A program made the translations under genes and the position numbers. Positions 21,401-32,000 of a DNA stretch of 64,000 nucleotides are shown one piece after another. Source of the stretch: Symbiodinium natans (lineage: Eukaryota > Sar > Dinophyceae > Suessiales > Symbiodiniaceae); contig CAJNDS010000503.1 of the NCBI GenBank assembly GCA_905221605.1, positions 1-64,000 of the forward strand. Direction: 5' to 3'. The notes under the pieces are model-generated. The model did no database searches. It had not been told where the DNA came from and saw only the letters and a program-made list of their open reading frames with translations. Positions within the stretch are counted from its first letter, which is position 1, and every line of letters starts with the position of its first letter.

Positions 21401-22735
21401 GCCCCATCGCTGAGATCAGCGGAGATTCGGATCCGTAAGCCCTAAACCCTAAGCCCTAAACCCCTAAACCCTTAGCCCCTAAACCCGAGTCGAAAAACCT
21501 GGCGGGGGGGGGGGGGGGGATATCTACGGCTTCCATGTGGGGCGTTTGGACTCTCAGCCCCGTACACACCCCCAGTTTAGGGTTTAGGGTTTAGGGTTTA
21601 GGGTTTAGGGTTTCTGGCGAACCATGTATAAACCCCAATCTCATAGACCGACCCCAAACCTTAAAACCCCCAAGGCCCCAAACCGGAAGAACAGCTGAAA
21701 GGGACCGAGAAAGGGTTTAGGGTTAAACCCTAAACCCTAAACCCTAAACCCTAAACCCTAAACCCTAAACCCTAAACCCCCCACGAGTGGTCCTCAGAGG
21801 CTGATCCCGGTTTTAGAGTTTGTGTAGGGTGCCAGAGATTCGGGGTTAGGGTTTAGGGTTTAGGGGTCTAGGCGTGTACAGTTGGGGGCTTAGGGCTTAG
21901 GGTGTAGAGTCTGGGGTTTAGGATTTAGGTTTTTTTTTTGTTGTCTTTTTTTTTTTTTTGGGGGGGGGGGGTGGGCCACAAACCCTAAACCCCAAACCGC
22001 AAACCCCAAGCCCTAAACCCCAAACCCCAAACCCTAAACCCCAAGCCCCAAACCCTTCAGAAGGGGTCGACTGGGTGGCCCCCTCCATGCTCTGAAGGCC
22101 TGTTTCCCTGACAGTGAAGCTGCCGGCGCAGAAGCGCGACGCCCAGGTTTGAGCTCAGGGGTCCTAAACCCTAAACCCTAAACCCTAAACCCTAAACCCT
22201 AAACCCTAAACCCTAAACCCTAAACCCTAAACCCTAAACCCTAAACCCTAAACCCTAAACCCTAAACCCTAAACCTACAGGGTTTAGGGTTGCAGCGCTC
22301 TGGGGTTTCAGGACTAGAGTTTAGGGAGGGTTTAGGGCCGCAAAGGACCATGGAGGGAGCTCCGGGAGTGGGCAGGAAAGGGGCTTAGGGTGTAGGGTGT
22401 GGGGTTTAGGGTTTAGGGTTTAGGCTTTAGGGTTTAGGGTTTAGGGTTTAGGGTGTAGGGTGTAGGGTGTAGGGTGTGTGTGGGGTGTGGGGTGTATAGG
22501 GTGTAGGGTGTAAGGTGTGGGGTTTAGAGTTTAGGCCTTAAGGGTTACGGTTTAGGGCTTAGGGCTTTGGGTTTGGGGTTTTTTGGGTTTAGGGTGAGTA
22601 AGCTCTAAACACTAACCTGGGTTTCACGCTTCTGCTCAGGTTTCGGTACAGATCACAGGCCGTGTGCTACCGGAATAGGTCCCGGGTAACCTGGGTGACG
22701 ATGTATTCCTTGATCAACCCCACCATAACCCCCTA
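18425..22735 (+). CDS. Gene X copy 2: multi-exon gene, partly decayed
   Basis: The islands of gene X recur in the same order: 18428-18470 (GHKDEDSKKPGCS), 18870-18915 (SVASRTTPPFPWSAQ), 19455-19505 (SQLKTKVKLRPQSVSTIFQ), 20262-20368 (LFKSAVDDRYILKRKADADV), 20480-20560 (SLDKMPDLGTKRLPQELSE) and 22102-22146 (VSLTVKLPAQKRDAQ then GTTTGAG). A distant match to the last exon is at 22642 (FRYRSQAVCYRNRSRV). Extra open islands lie at about 20718-20780 (MTLQEFTRRQLPVRDSILP), with a duplicated KPAEQSKETSRK/KPEEQLKGTEKG segment near 20935 and 21680. The splice acceptor before SLDKMPD present in copy 1 is missing here, and a telomere tract has entered the VDDRYILK island, so it may be nonfunctional. Confidence 0.45.
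18474..18575. mobile_element. MITE family A copy
   Basis: TACTTGGAGGTTCAGGGTAC at the left and ATACCATGAACCTCCAAGTA at the right form terminal inverted repeats around 60 bp. It sits beside the gene X first island, where copy 1 carries element H1 instead. Confidence 0.85.
19020..19130. repeat. CATA/TA microsatellite
   Basis: (CATA)n and (TA)n simple repeats. Open frames here give only Tyr/Ile/His runs and are not considered genes. Confidence 0.85.
19285..19390. repeat. Long (CCCTAAA)n array
   Basis: About 14 perfect units inside the gene X copy 2 interval. Confidence 0.95.
19981..20093. mobile_element. MITE family E, hairpin element
   Basis: TACCCAAAGAGCCCAATACC at the left is matched by the inverse GGTGTTGGGCTCTTTGGGTA at the right, with CTGAATTAAGGAAT inverted next to it. 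Fragments occur near 42537 and 60046. Confidence 0.85.
20369..20431. repeat. TTTAGGG insertion bounded by a 7-bp direct repeat
   Basis: GGACGAC stands at 20362-20368 and again at 20432-20438, directly on both sides of 63 bp of TTTAGGG-like repeat. The paralogous site at about 6672-6685 in gene X copy 1 has no repeat, so this tract is a derived insertion. Confidence 0.85.
20785..20888. repeat. Long (TTTAGGG)n array
   Basis: About 14 units. Confidence 0.95.
22160..22275. repeat. Long (CCCTAAA)n array
   Basis: About 16 units starting 14 bp after the VSLTVKLPAQ exon of gene X copy 2, so the intron or 3' flank begins with telomere repeat. Confidence 0.95.
22380..22600. repeat. Variant telomere-like block with GTGTAGG units
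   Basis: TTTAGGG units drift into GTGTAGG and GTGTGGG repeats, an example of local variant amplification. Confidence 0.8.
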
Positions 22736-22961
22736 AGCCCTAAACCCTAAACCCTAATTTCTAAACCCTAAACCCTAAACCCGAAACCCTAAACCCCTAA
22801 ACCCCTAAACCCTAAACCCTAAAGCCTTGTCCTGATTTTTTTTTTGGGGCGGGGGGGGGGGGGGGGGGCTTAGGGTTTAGGGTTTAGGGTTTAGGGTTTA
22901 GGGTTTAGGGTTTAGGGTTTAGGGTTTAGGGTTATGCGGCCCGCCCTGCTCCCTCAAAGCC

Positions 22962-23085
22962 CATGTGCCTGTATAGCTAGTATACACTTGGGCCGGCCTT
23001 AAAGGGGTTTAGGGTTTCAGGGTTAATTAACTTAGGGTTTACGGCGCTCCCATATGGTAGCTTGAGGGCCCAAGTATATACCAAA
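22962..23085. mobile_element. MITE family B copy interrupted by telomere-like sequence
   Basis: The left part has TAGTATACACTTGGGCC and the right part CTCCCATATGGTAGC with GGGCCCAAGTATATACC. Between them lie GGTTTAGGGTTTCAGGG and related units not found in intact copies. Confidence 0.6.
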
Positions 23086-23490
23086 CAGACGTGGTGAGAA
23101 TTGAGGCGAAAAAGCACTCCACCCGGACCGCCCCGTCCCCCTCCCCTTTAGCTCAAGCCACGGGTTCTCTGGTTTCCTGCGATTTTGGGCATTAGCTTAT
23201 GACTTACGTAGGGTTTAGGGTTTGAGGTTTAGGGTTTAGGGCTTACTTGAGGTCTGTCTTGAGAATGCCAAACGCTGTGCAGTGGTAGGTTGCTGTTGTC
23301 GTTTGCTTGTTTGCAACTTTTTTCTTAGTCAAGATAGTCAAGCTACACAACAACTTTCGTGCGTTTTGCTCACATCTTCTTCTCTTGATCTGGAATCGGA
23401 AGCCCTGGGGAGTCGCATGGAGTAAAGGCGGTAAAGGTGTCGATCCGGTTTGAGAGGGACTGCTTCAGTGTTTCGGGGTTTCCTTCGGCC

Positions 23491-24990
23491 ATGGCAATTT
23501 CGGTTGAGGTGCATCTGCTCAGCGGCAAGAGGGCTTCTCTCGAGATTCAGGAAGATGCACCTGTGGAAGAATTGTATCAACGTGCGCAGAGCGCTCTGTC
23601 AGTTGGCAAGGGGCGGCTGTCGAGTGCGGATGGTCGCGTACTGGACGCAGCACAGACAGTCAAACAGGCAGGGATGCAAAACGGTGAGGAGCTATACCTG
23701 CAAATACGGCTGCCGCAAGTCGCAAGTACGGCGTCGTGGGAAGAATGGTGCCCTTCTTTTGCCGCGATCCTCGGTGATGGCTCTGTCGTAGCCTGGGGCC
23801 ATGAGGACTGTGGTGGCGACAGTAGTTCCGCGCAAGCTCAGCTGAAGCAGGTGCAGCACATCCAGTCTTCTGTAGCTGCATTTGCCGCGATCCTGCTGGA
23901 CGGATCAGTCGTGTCCTGGGGCGATAAGCATTCTGGGAGTGACAGCAGTGCTGTGCAAGATCAGCTGAAAGGCGTGCAGCACGTCCAAGCGTCTCGACAT
24001 GCTTTTGCCGCGATCCTCCGTGATGGATCCGTCGTGACTTGGGGTTCCGAGACCTCTGGAGGTGACAGCAGTTCCGTGCAAGCTCAGCTGCAGCAGGTGC
24101 AGCACATCCAAGCGTCTACAGATGCTTTTGCCGCAGTCCTCCGTGACGGATCTGTCGTGACCTGGGGCCATGAGGAAGCTGGCGGTGACAGCGATTCAGT
24201 GCAAGATCAGCTGCAAGGTGTGCAGCACGTCCAAGCAACTAACATGGCCTTTGCCGCGATCCTGCTTGACGGCTCAGTCGTGACCTGGGGCGACGAGTAT
24301 AGTGGAGGTGACAGCAGCTCCGTGCAAGCTGAGCTGAAGGGCGTGCAGCGCGTCCAAGCTTCTCGACATGCTTTTGCCGCGATCCTCGGTGATGGATCCG
24401 TCGTGACCTGGGGTGATGAGGACCGTGGTGGCGACAGTAGTTCTGTGCAAGCTCAGCTGAAGCGGGTGCAGCACATCCAGTCTTCTTCAGCTGCATTTGC
24501 CGCGATCCTTGCTGATGGATCCGTCGTGACCTGGGGAGATGAGGAACTTGGCGGTGACAGCAGTTCCGTGCAAGCTCAGCTGAAAGGCGTGCAGCACGTC
24601 CAAGCTTCTGCGAATGCTTTTGCCGCGATCCTTGATGATGGATCCGTCGTGACCTGGGGTGAAGAGAACTCTGGCGGTGACAGCAGCTCCGTGCAAGCTC
24701 AGCTGCAGGGCGTGCAGCACGTCCAAGCTTCTACAGCTGCTTTTGCAGCGGTCCTCCGTGACGGATCTGTCGTTACCTGGGGCGATGAGGAAACTGGCGG
24801 TGACTGCGATTCAGTGCAAGTTCAGCTGCAAGGCGTGCAGCACATCCAAGCTTCCGAAATGGCTTTTGCCGCGATCCTGCTTGACGGCTCTGTCGTGACC
24901 TGGGGCGCTGAGGATTGTGGAGGTGACAGTAGTGCCATACAAGCTCAGCTGGGGCGCGCAGCATCATATGAAGTTGCGAGCCCTGATTGA
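23491..24990 (+). CDS. UBL + RCC1-like repeat protein, gene 5 (intact)
   Basis: A 499-residue single-exon ORF from the conserved GCCATGG. The UBL domain (MAISVEVHLLSGKRASLEI, then SSADGRVLDAAQTVKQAGM) is followed by ten 41-residue repeats with the FAAIL, DGSVVTWG, GGDSSSVQAQL core. The C-terminus reads GRAASYEVASPD. It is the longest intact copy of the upstream cluster, and its repeats 6-7 share 247 identical bases with gene 2. It follows gene X copy 2 just as gene 1 follows gene X copy 1. Function unknown; a beta-propeller-like binding protein with a ubiquitin-like head is the reasonable reading. An in-frame earlier Met exists at 23437 but the downstream Met is conserved in all paralogs. Confidence 0.88.
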   Translation: MAISVEVHLLSGKRASLEIQEDAPVEELYQRAQSALSVGKGRLSSADGRVLDAAQTVKQAGMQNGEELYLQIRLPQVASTASWEEWCPSFAAILGDGSVVAWGHEDCGGDSSSAQAQLKQVQHIQSSVAAFAAILLDGSVVSWGDKHSGSDSSAVQDQLKGVQHVQASRHAFAAILRDGSVVTWGSETSGGDSSSVQAQLQQVQHIQASTDAFAAVLRDGSVVTWGHEEAGGDSDSVQDQLQGVQHVQATNMAFAAILLDGSVVTWGDEYSGGDSSSVQAELKGVQRVQASRHAFAAILGDGSVVTWGDEDRGGDSSSVQAQLKRVQHIQSSSAAFAAILADGSVVTWGDEELGGDSSSVQAQLKGVQHVQASANAFAAILDDGSVVTWGEENSGGDSSSVQAQLQGVQHVQASTAAFAAVLRDGSVVTWGDEETGGDCDSVQVQLQGVQHIQASEMAFAAILLDGSVVTWGAEDCGGDSSAIQAQLGRAASYEVASPD

Positions 24991-25554
24991 TTTCTGCTAT
25001 CCCCGCCACCCAAAAACACTGTCCAAAGTTCATGTTGAGCTTACGACGCTCTTGAATTAATGCTAAGCCCTAAACCACACGGACTCCATCATAATCCCTA
25101 AACCCCAAACCCTGTTGAAAACTTCGGCCTTTCGCAAGGCTCCTACAGGCCTGGCATTATCATTATGGGGTCCCCTGATATTCACGGAGTCGCCCGGAGG
25201 CTCCCCTGAATGTAAGTACGTATAGGGGTCGCAACAACACACATGATAGCGCACGCTGCTCTGGAGCTCATGCACTGCACAATCCTCTGGCCACATCAAA
25301 TCAGGTACAGGAAGATTCCACCCTAAACCCTAAACCCTAAACCCTAAACCCTAATAGGGAGGCCCAGCCTTCTCTCTAGGAGGGTGCGTGCGCTACGCGT
25401 GCATGCTCGTGTCATGGACGGATCGCTGCTGGCCTGTTACCAGAGTTTAGGGGTTTAGGGTTTAGGGTTAGGGCTTAGGGTTAGGGTTTAGGGTAGGCTA
25501 TAAAGCCCTCCCCCCACCCAGTCAGCCTCACGACCTGTAACATGGGGGTCGGAA

Positions 25555-25885
25555 TATTTTCTCATATTTTTACCTTATGGTCCCTTTAAAAATGTACTAT
25601 AAGAACCCCCAAAACCCTATTCTAATTTCTAATATCAACGAATATTATTCCCTTATGGTCACTTTATATAAGAACCCCCCAAAAACCCTATTCTAATGAC
25701 TCATACTAAAGAAGGTTATTCCCTTATGCAAAACCCTATTACTCATATTGACGAATGTGATTCCCTTATGGCCCCTTTGTAATTATACAATAAGAGCCCC
25801 AAAACCTTATTCTAATTACTCATATTATTCCCTTATGGTCCCTTTGTACTTATACTATAAGAACCCCCAAAACCCTATTCTAATT
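25555..25885. repeat. Tandem repeat family F (about 65-bp unit)
   Basis: About five degenerate copies of a unit with TTCCCTTATGGTCCCTTT, ACTATAAGAACCCCC and AAAACCCTATTCTAAT. A single copy lies at 3929-4000. Confidence 0.8.
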
Positions 25886-25898
25886 CTTAAGGCCCTAT

Positions 25899-26004
25899 CC
25901 CTCAGGGTCCATGTGCCTATAGAGTATATACCTGGGCATAAAAGGGCTTCCCGTATGGTAGCTCTAGGGCCCAAGCATATACTATATGGCTACATGGACC
26001 CTTA
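25899..26004. mobile_element. MITE family B copy
   Basis: CTCAGGGTCCATGTGCC at the left and GGCTACATGGACCCTTA at the right are inverted. GAGTATATACCTGGGC pairs with GCCCAAGCATATAC inside. Confidence 0.8.
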
Positions 26005-26180
26005 CTTGGAGGTTCATGGTACTTATTAACCCCCCTTACTTGGAGGTTCATGGTACTTATTAACCAATTAGAACTGTACTTATAACCCACTTATCAGCCC
26101 CTTGAGTGCCCTGAGATGGTTAAAGTACAGTTATAAGTACAGTTGTAATCAGTTCCTAAGTACCATGAACCTCCAAGTAG
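26003..26180. mobile_element. MITE family A copy with doubled left end
   Basis: The left terminal repeat TTACTTGGAGGTTCATGGTA appears twice (26003 and 26037) before one right end (AAGTACCATGAACCTCCAAG). It abuts the family B copy. Confidence 0.8.
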
Positions 26181-26252
26181 GGAACCCTAAACCCTAAACC
26201 CTAAGCCCTAAACCCTAAACCCTAAACCCTGTAAGCCCGGCACCCCACCACC

Positions 26253-28860
26253 GACATGCATCGACTGAAGAAGAGCTTGGAAAACCAAGTCTATGATTTT
26301 TTTGCGCTTTAGGGCGAATAGGGTTTAGGGTTTAGGGTTCAGGGTTTAGGGTTTAGGGCGAATAGGGTTTAGGCTTTAGGGCGAATAGGGTTTAGGGTGT
26401 AGGGTTTCGGGTTTAGGGCGAAGAGGGTTTAGGGTGTTAGGGTGTTAGGGTTTTAGGCTTTTAGGCTTTTAGGGTTTTGGGGTTTTAGGGGTTTTAGGGT
26501 GTTAGGGTTTTAGAGTTTTAAGGGTTTTAGGGTTTTATCGTTTTAGGATGCTGCTTTTGACATTCAGGTTGCAGGCCTTGTGAAGTGTGCAGAAGCCTCC
26601 CTAGCAGTGTTCACGGGCATGGGGCTGGCGTCTCATATGTTACACTGAGAGGCACCCATGTTCTTCGAGTTTGGGGTTTAGGGTTTGGGGTTTGGGGTTT
26701 AGGCACGTGCACTCAAGCAGATAACCCTAAACCCTAAACCCTAAACCCTAAACCCCAAACCCTAAACCCTAAACCCTAAACCCAAAAACCTCCAAGTAGA
26801 GCATCCTTTCAGCGAGCCCAGGCATTCCAAGGTGGACCGGCTAGCCGAAGGCTCATGCCTTAGGGTTTAGGGTTTAGGGTTTAGGGTTTAGGGATACTTG
26901 GAGGTTCATGGTACTTATGAACCAATGATAACTGTATTTATAACTGTACATATTATAAGCGTATTAGGACACCTAAAGGGACTTGCAAGTGGGTTAAAAG
27001 TACTGGTATAGTTGGTCAATAAGTGCCATGAACCTCCAAGTGCTGCTGGGAGGGGTCTTTGTTTCGGGTGCTTGTAAAGCTTTGGCTTCAGGAATGCAAG
27101 AGACCTGCCGTTCTTTTGTGCTTATCTGAGGGGATTCGGAGATACTTGTCTACAAATAGGGGGGGAGACCCTCAATTTCACTAGGTTTTGGGTTTAGGGT
27201 TTAGGGTTTAGGGTTGCAGGGCTGTTGCGTGCATGGTGTTTGGGGCTGAAAAGAGCTCTGCATGATGGCATGACCGGTAGAGCCAAGAAAGGTAAACCGC
27301 AAAAACTGCAAGCAGCCAGTGCGTGCCAATCCCAAACCCTGAACCCTAATCCCAGTACCTGTCAGAAAACTAAGGCGCAAGCACCTGCCAGGAGAGTAAG
27401 ACGCAAGCAGCCCTTGCATGCCAATCCTAAAACCCTACGACCTAAACCCTATAAACCCGAATCCCAGTACCTGTCAGCAAAGCAAAACGCAAGCAGCCAT
27501 TACATGCCAATCCTAAAACCCTCCCCGAGCCCTAAACCCTGGACCCTAAACCCCAAACCCGCAACCCTCAACCCTAAACCCTAGCCCTAAACCCGAAACC
27601 CTAAACCCTAAACCCGAAACCCTAGCCCTAAACCCTAAACCCTAAACCCGAAACCCGAAACCCTAAACCTAATCCTTAAACCCTAGCCCTAAACCCTAAA
27701 CCCTAAACCCTAAACCCAGCACCTTAAACTCTAGCCGACTCTAGCTCTTACACACCCTCAACAAGTTCCTGCCCTAAACCTAAACTACATAGCCTCTAAC
27801 CCTAAACCCTAAACCCTCTAACCCTAAACCCCAAACCCTGAATTTCTAAAGCCCCCCCCCCCTCCCAAAAAAAAAAAAGATGGATCAAGACACGAACTAA
27901 AGGCTCCATCTCCAAAGTACCCCTTCAATTAAACCCTGAACCCGAAACCCTAAACCCCAAAACCCTGAAACACTGAAACCCTACAGCCTTAAAGCTCTCA
28001 ACCCCTCAACCCTAAAACCGTAAACCCTAAAACCCTAACACCCTAAAACCCTAGCAGCCTAAGACCCCAAAATCCTAACACGCTAACACCCTAACACCCT
28101 ATCACCCTAAACCCTCAAACCCTAATCCCTAAACCCCAAAATTCGAGAACCCCTAAACCCTAGAACCCCTAAACCCTAAACCCTTAACCTTAAGTGTTCT
28201 CGGCTCCTTCCCGCACGCGTGGGAAGGCTTGAGAGAGCTCTACAAGTTCCTTGCCCTGGCTTTCCTAGGGTTTCGGGTTTAGGGTTCAGGGTTTAGGGGC
28301 GTAGGGTTTCGGGTTTAGGGTTTAGGGTTTAGGGCTACTCTACACCCCCCTCCCCCTTCAAACCCCATACGCCTACATGAACTCCATGAGGCCTATCAGC
28401 CCTCTGAGGTTCAGGGTTCAGGGTTTAGGGTTCAGGGCGTAGGGTTTCGGGTTTAGGGTTCAGGGTCTAGGGTTGCATTTGCCGAGTCCCTACCCCCCAA
28501 AAAACTAAAAGCAGGGCTCATGTTTGCGTACGCATTTAGGGGAAACTCGTTGGATTTGACATTAGGGCTCAGGGCGTAGAGTCTGGAGCCTGCAGGCGAC
28601 GGGTTCGAGCTGGTAGGACACTTTACAGGCATGTGAGGGTCCATGCAAGCCTGCGGCCCTCAGACCAAACCCTTAGAGAGCTTAGGGTTTAGGGTCTAGG
28701 GTTTAGGGTTTAGGGTTTAGGGTTTAGGGTTTAGGGGTGAATTACATAGGGTACCTAATTGTTTCATTCCCTACCAAGAACAAGTAGGATAACTCTTCAG
28801 CAGTGTTTCAGGGACTTTAGGCCACGGCCGCCACAGCCTGGCAAGTACATGCCCTACTAA
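26253..28860 (+). CDS. Cluster of candidate exons, unidentified gene(s)
   Basis: Islands on the + strand: 26253-26300 (DMHRLKKSLENQVYDF), 26568-26648 (VAGLVKCAEASLAVFTGMGL, TTCAG acceptor, ends with TGA), 26813-26863 (RAQAFQGGPASRRLMP after TTTCAG), 27109-27180 (ECKRPAVLLCLSEGIRRYLS), 28202-28267 (SFPHAWEGLRELYKFLALAF), about 28358-28400 (YAYMNSMRPISPL) and 28812-28860 (DFRPRPPQPGKYMPY). Each lies between telomere-repeat tracts. No family was recognised, and they may belong to more than one gene. Confidence 0.4.
26895..27042. mobile_element. MITE family A copy
   Basis: TACTTGGAGGTTCATGGTAC and GTGCCATGAACCTCCAAGTG form the termini around about 110 bp. Confidence 0.85.
27300..27520. repeat. 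Imperfect tandem repeat, about 60-115 bp
   Basis: The motifs CAAGCAGCC, GCATGCCAATCCTAAAACCC and CCCAGTACCTGTCAG recur two to three times with interspersed CCCTAAA units. Confidence 0.65.
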
Positions 28861-29070
28861 AGTGGATCTCCCGAGACAAGAATACCCTAAACCCTAAACC
28901 CTAAACCCTAACCCCGAAACCCTTGCTTTTCCTTGATGCCCAAATGAACCCCGAACCCTGTCCATACCCTAAACCGTGATATCCCGAAAGCAAAAAGCCA
29001 AGAAACGAACAACAAACTAAGCACAAACCCGCTGGAAGCCCCCAACAACTTGGAAAGCCCTACGCCCCAA

Positions 29071-32000
29071 ACCCTTGCTCGAAGGCTTTTGGGTCGTGTT
29101 GGGTGGCGATATGAGAAGAGCAACTAGAACTATCTGATGGCCTTGTTGGGATCACATTTTCGTACGTGCTTATATGACCCAGGAACCAAGAAGCACTTCC
29201 TGCAAAGGCCCCAAACGCGAAACTGCTACACCCTAAACCCTAGGCCCTAAACCCCCAAACCCTAAACCCCCAAACCCCAAAACCCCAAACCCTAAACCTT
29301 AATCCATAAACTCCGACGCCGGACGGTCCCTCCCCCCTGAGGCGTGGGGAGTTCACCGACGTGGCGTTGGCCCTGCCGACGTCACCTTAAAAGCCGGGTT
29401 TTGGAGTACTTTTACCGTTAGTACTTGTTTAGGGTTTAGGGTTAGGGTTTAGGGTTTAGGGTTTAGGGTTTAGGGTTTAGGGTTTAACTGGGTTTTGGAG
29501 TACTTGTTGCGTTAATACTCGTTTTGGTTCTAGGTTCCCATTAGAGCTGCTTGTACCTGGGGAGTATATACCTTTTTTTGTTCAGGGTCTACTTGAAAGT
29601 AGGGTTTAGGGCTTAGGGTTTAGGGTTTAGGGTTTAGGGTTCAGGGTCTACTTGAAAGTAGGGTAACTTAAGTCGGCATCCATCGGTTTAGGGTTTCGGG
29701 TCTTTCGGGGTTTGGAGGGTTTAGGGTTTAGGATTTAGGGTTTGGGGTTTAGACGTTTTTGTTGGCAGAGCCCACCACTGAACTCGGAACACTAAATCTC
29801 TGAATATGACCTGAAGCTCTGTTTGGCTCACTGAGGGGGTTTGGTGTTTAGGGTTGAGGGTTTAGGGTTTGCACAAGGACTGGAACCCCACCCTGTAAAC
29901 CACAAACCCTACAGACCCCGTAACGGCCTGAACTATGACAGCTTCACTTTCGCGGTTGGTTAGGGTGTCGGGTTTAGGGTTTTAGGGGTTAGGGCTTAGG
30001 GGTTTAGGGATTTAGGGGTTAATTGGGGGTTTAGGAGCTTGGGGATTAGGGGTTCAGGGGTTTAGGGATTAAGGGGTTTAGGGCTTAGGGTTTTGGGTTT
30101 TAGGAGTTTTGCGGCTTTGGGGCTTAGGGGCTTCGGCGTTTAGGGTTCAAAAGCCTCCCCACAGAGCAGCCCCCGATCAGAGGTGGAAGGGGTTGTTGCC
30201 GGGGCCATTTACCCGAAAACCGTACACCCTCAATCCCAAACCCTAAACCCTTAGCCCTAAACCCTAAACCCTGTACCCTAAACCCTAAACCTAAGATAGG
30301 TTTCCTTCGAACATCCGTGGCTCTAAAGACACTCGCTTTCAGGATGCCCCCTAATCGTGACAACCTCTTTCTTTGGGTTTACCTAAGGGCTCCTATGTAG
30401 TTCCTTTTTGGGCTAGTATACTAGAACCTCCTATAAGTAACCCAAAAAGGAAATACATTAGAGCCTCCAGGTATGGTTTAGAGTCACCCTAGACCTTGTT
30501 CCCCTCTGCCATGGCCGCTGGCGACGCCGGAGCCAAAGAGAATGTGGAAATCCACATGCCCCTTGCCTTGCCAAACCACTAAAAGCCCTACACCCCTAAG
30601 CCCGACAACCTTTCAAGCCCCTAGCAACCCTGAACCCCTAGAAGCCCTAAACCCTCCTAAACCCTAAACCCTAAACCCTAAACCCTAAACCCTAAACCCT
30701 AAACCCTAAACCCTAAACCAAGCCCTAAAGCCCAGAAAGCCTTAAACCCCCTACAGACCCGCACGCCCCCAACCCTAAAGCCCCTTCAAGCACCAAAGAC
30801 CCTAAAGACCCTGAAGACCCAGAAAAGCCCTGAAGCCCTGAAAGCCCTAAAGTTTAGGGTTTAGGGTTTAGGGCTTAGGGCTTAGGGCTTAGGGCTTAGG
30901 GGTTTAGGGCCTAAACCCTTAAAGAAACCCCTAAAAGCCCAAAGGACCCCAAACGCCCTCAAGGCCCGGTTGATGGTCCAGGGGCGGCCTAGGCTTGAAG
31001 TTTTTAGACCCCCAGCCTTAAACCTACTGGCCTGCTGGTCCTTAGGGTGTAGGGTTTAAGGTCTAGTTTTAGGGGAAGGAGGGAATGAGGTAGCTCTTAT
31101 TATTTCTTGAATAGGGTACATGTTGGGGGATTTAGGGCACTTAACTCCACTGAGAACCGGTAGGTAAAGCCTAAACTTAAACCCTAAACCCTGAATGGAC
31201 CCCGTTAACCACAAAACGGGCTGAGGGTTGAAGGTCGATGGCTTGCTCTGTCGTGCTTAAGACGTTTCCCCTCATTGAGTTTGGGAGGATCTTCTTATTG
31301 GGGATTATGGGTTGGCTAGTGTTCAGTGTCTAGGGTTTAGGCATTTAGGGTTGAGGTTATCTCCCACAAAACTTGCAGGCCTTAGCATTCAGGTGCCCGT
31401 AGCCTATAGTATACCCCAAGAGCATTGTACTGCTCACCATTGCCCCCCCCCCCCCCCCAAAAAAAAAAAAAAAAAAAAAGAAAAAGAGAGAGAGAGAGAG
31501 AGAGCAAATCCCCAGGGCTTGACTTAAGGGTTCAGGCCTTGAGGTTGATGATTTACAGTTGTTTCGGCTTCAGGGGTTCAGGGTTTGGGCCAAAACCTGA
31601 ATCCCTGGGCCCCGTACCCCATGCGGCCCCACATCCCCGAGTTTCTGAACTGGCCGGTCGGATCTCTAAATGCCCAGTTCTCGGATGCTATTGGTAGCCC
31701 AGTGGTGCCCTTTTCCCTTTTTTTTGTTATGGCTCCGCTTTTAAAGTCACCAACCCCAAAAAGGGTGCCCTTGTTATCATATGGTTGCTGGGCTACCAAG
31801 TGCTCCAAACCGTCTCAAGTCTACAAACACTCTTGGTGGCGGCTTTCGGACGAAAGTTGCTATCGGGTTTGTTGGAAGGGGGGTTTAGGATTTAGGGTTT
31901 ATAGGGTCTATGGCGTTTATAGGGTTTAGGGTTTGGGGTTTAAGCGTCCTTTGGCCTACAGCCGGACACCTCTCAGCAGGTTTCGGCCGAACCTGGACAG

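Larger units (their letters stand above)
24991..26250. other. Spacer with MITEs and tandem repeat, no clear gene
   Basis: Contains a short match to the 10468 island (25110-25180), a few TTTAGGG tracts, the tandem family F block and MITEs of families B and A. No exon could be supported. Confidence 0.5.

Noticed and set aside
8484-24971. Long open frames on the minus strand opposite the UBL-RCC1 genes
   Set aside because: They mirror the repeat structure of the sense genes, contain the reverse of DGSVVTWG units and have no independent start context. They are antisense shadows.
29361-29405. Missing first strand of the BTB domain (GEFTDVALAL)
   Set aside because: It resembles the F-DV-L start of BTB domains but lies more than 20 kb upstream, with the GNAT and ankyrin genes in between. 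Joining them would need an implausible nested arrangement.
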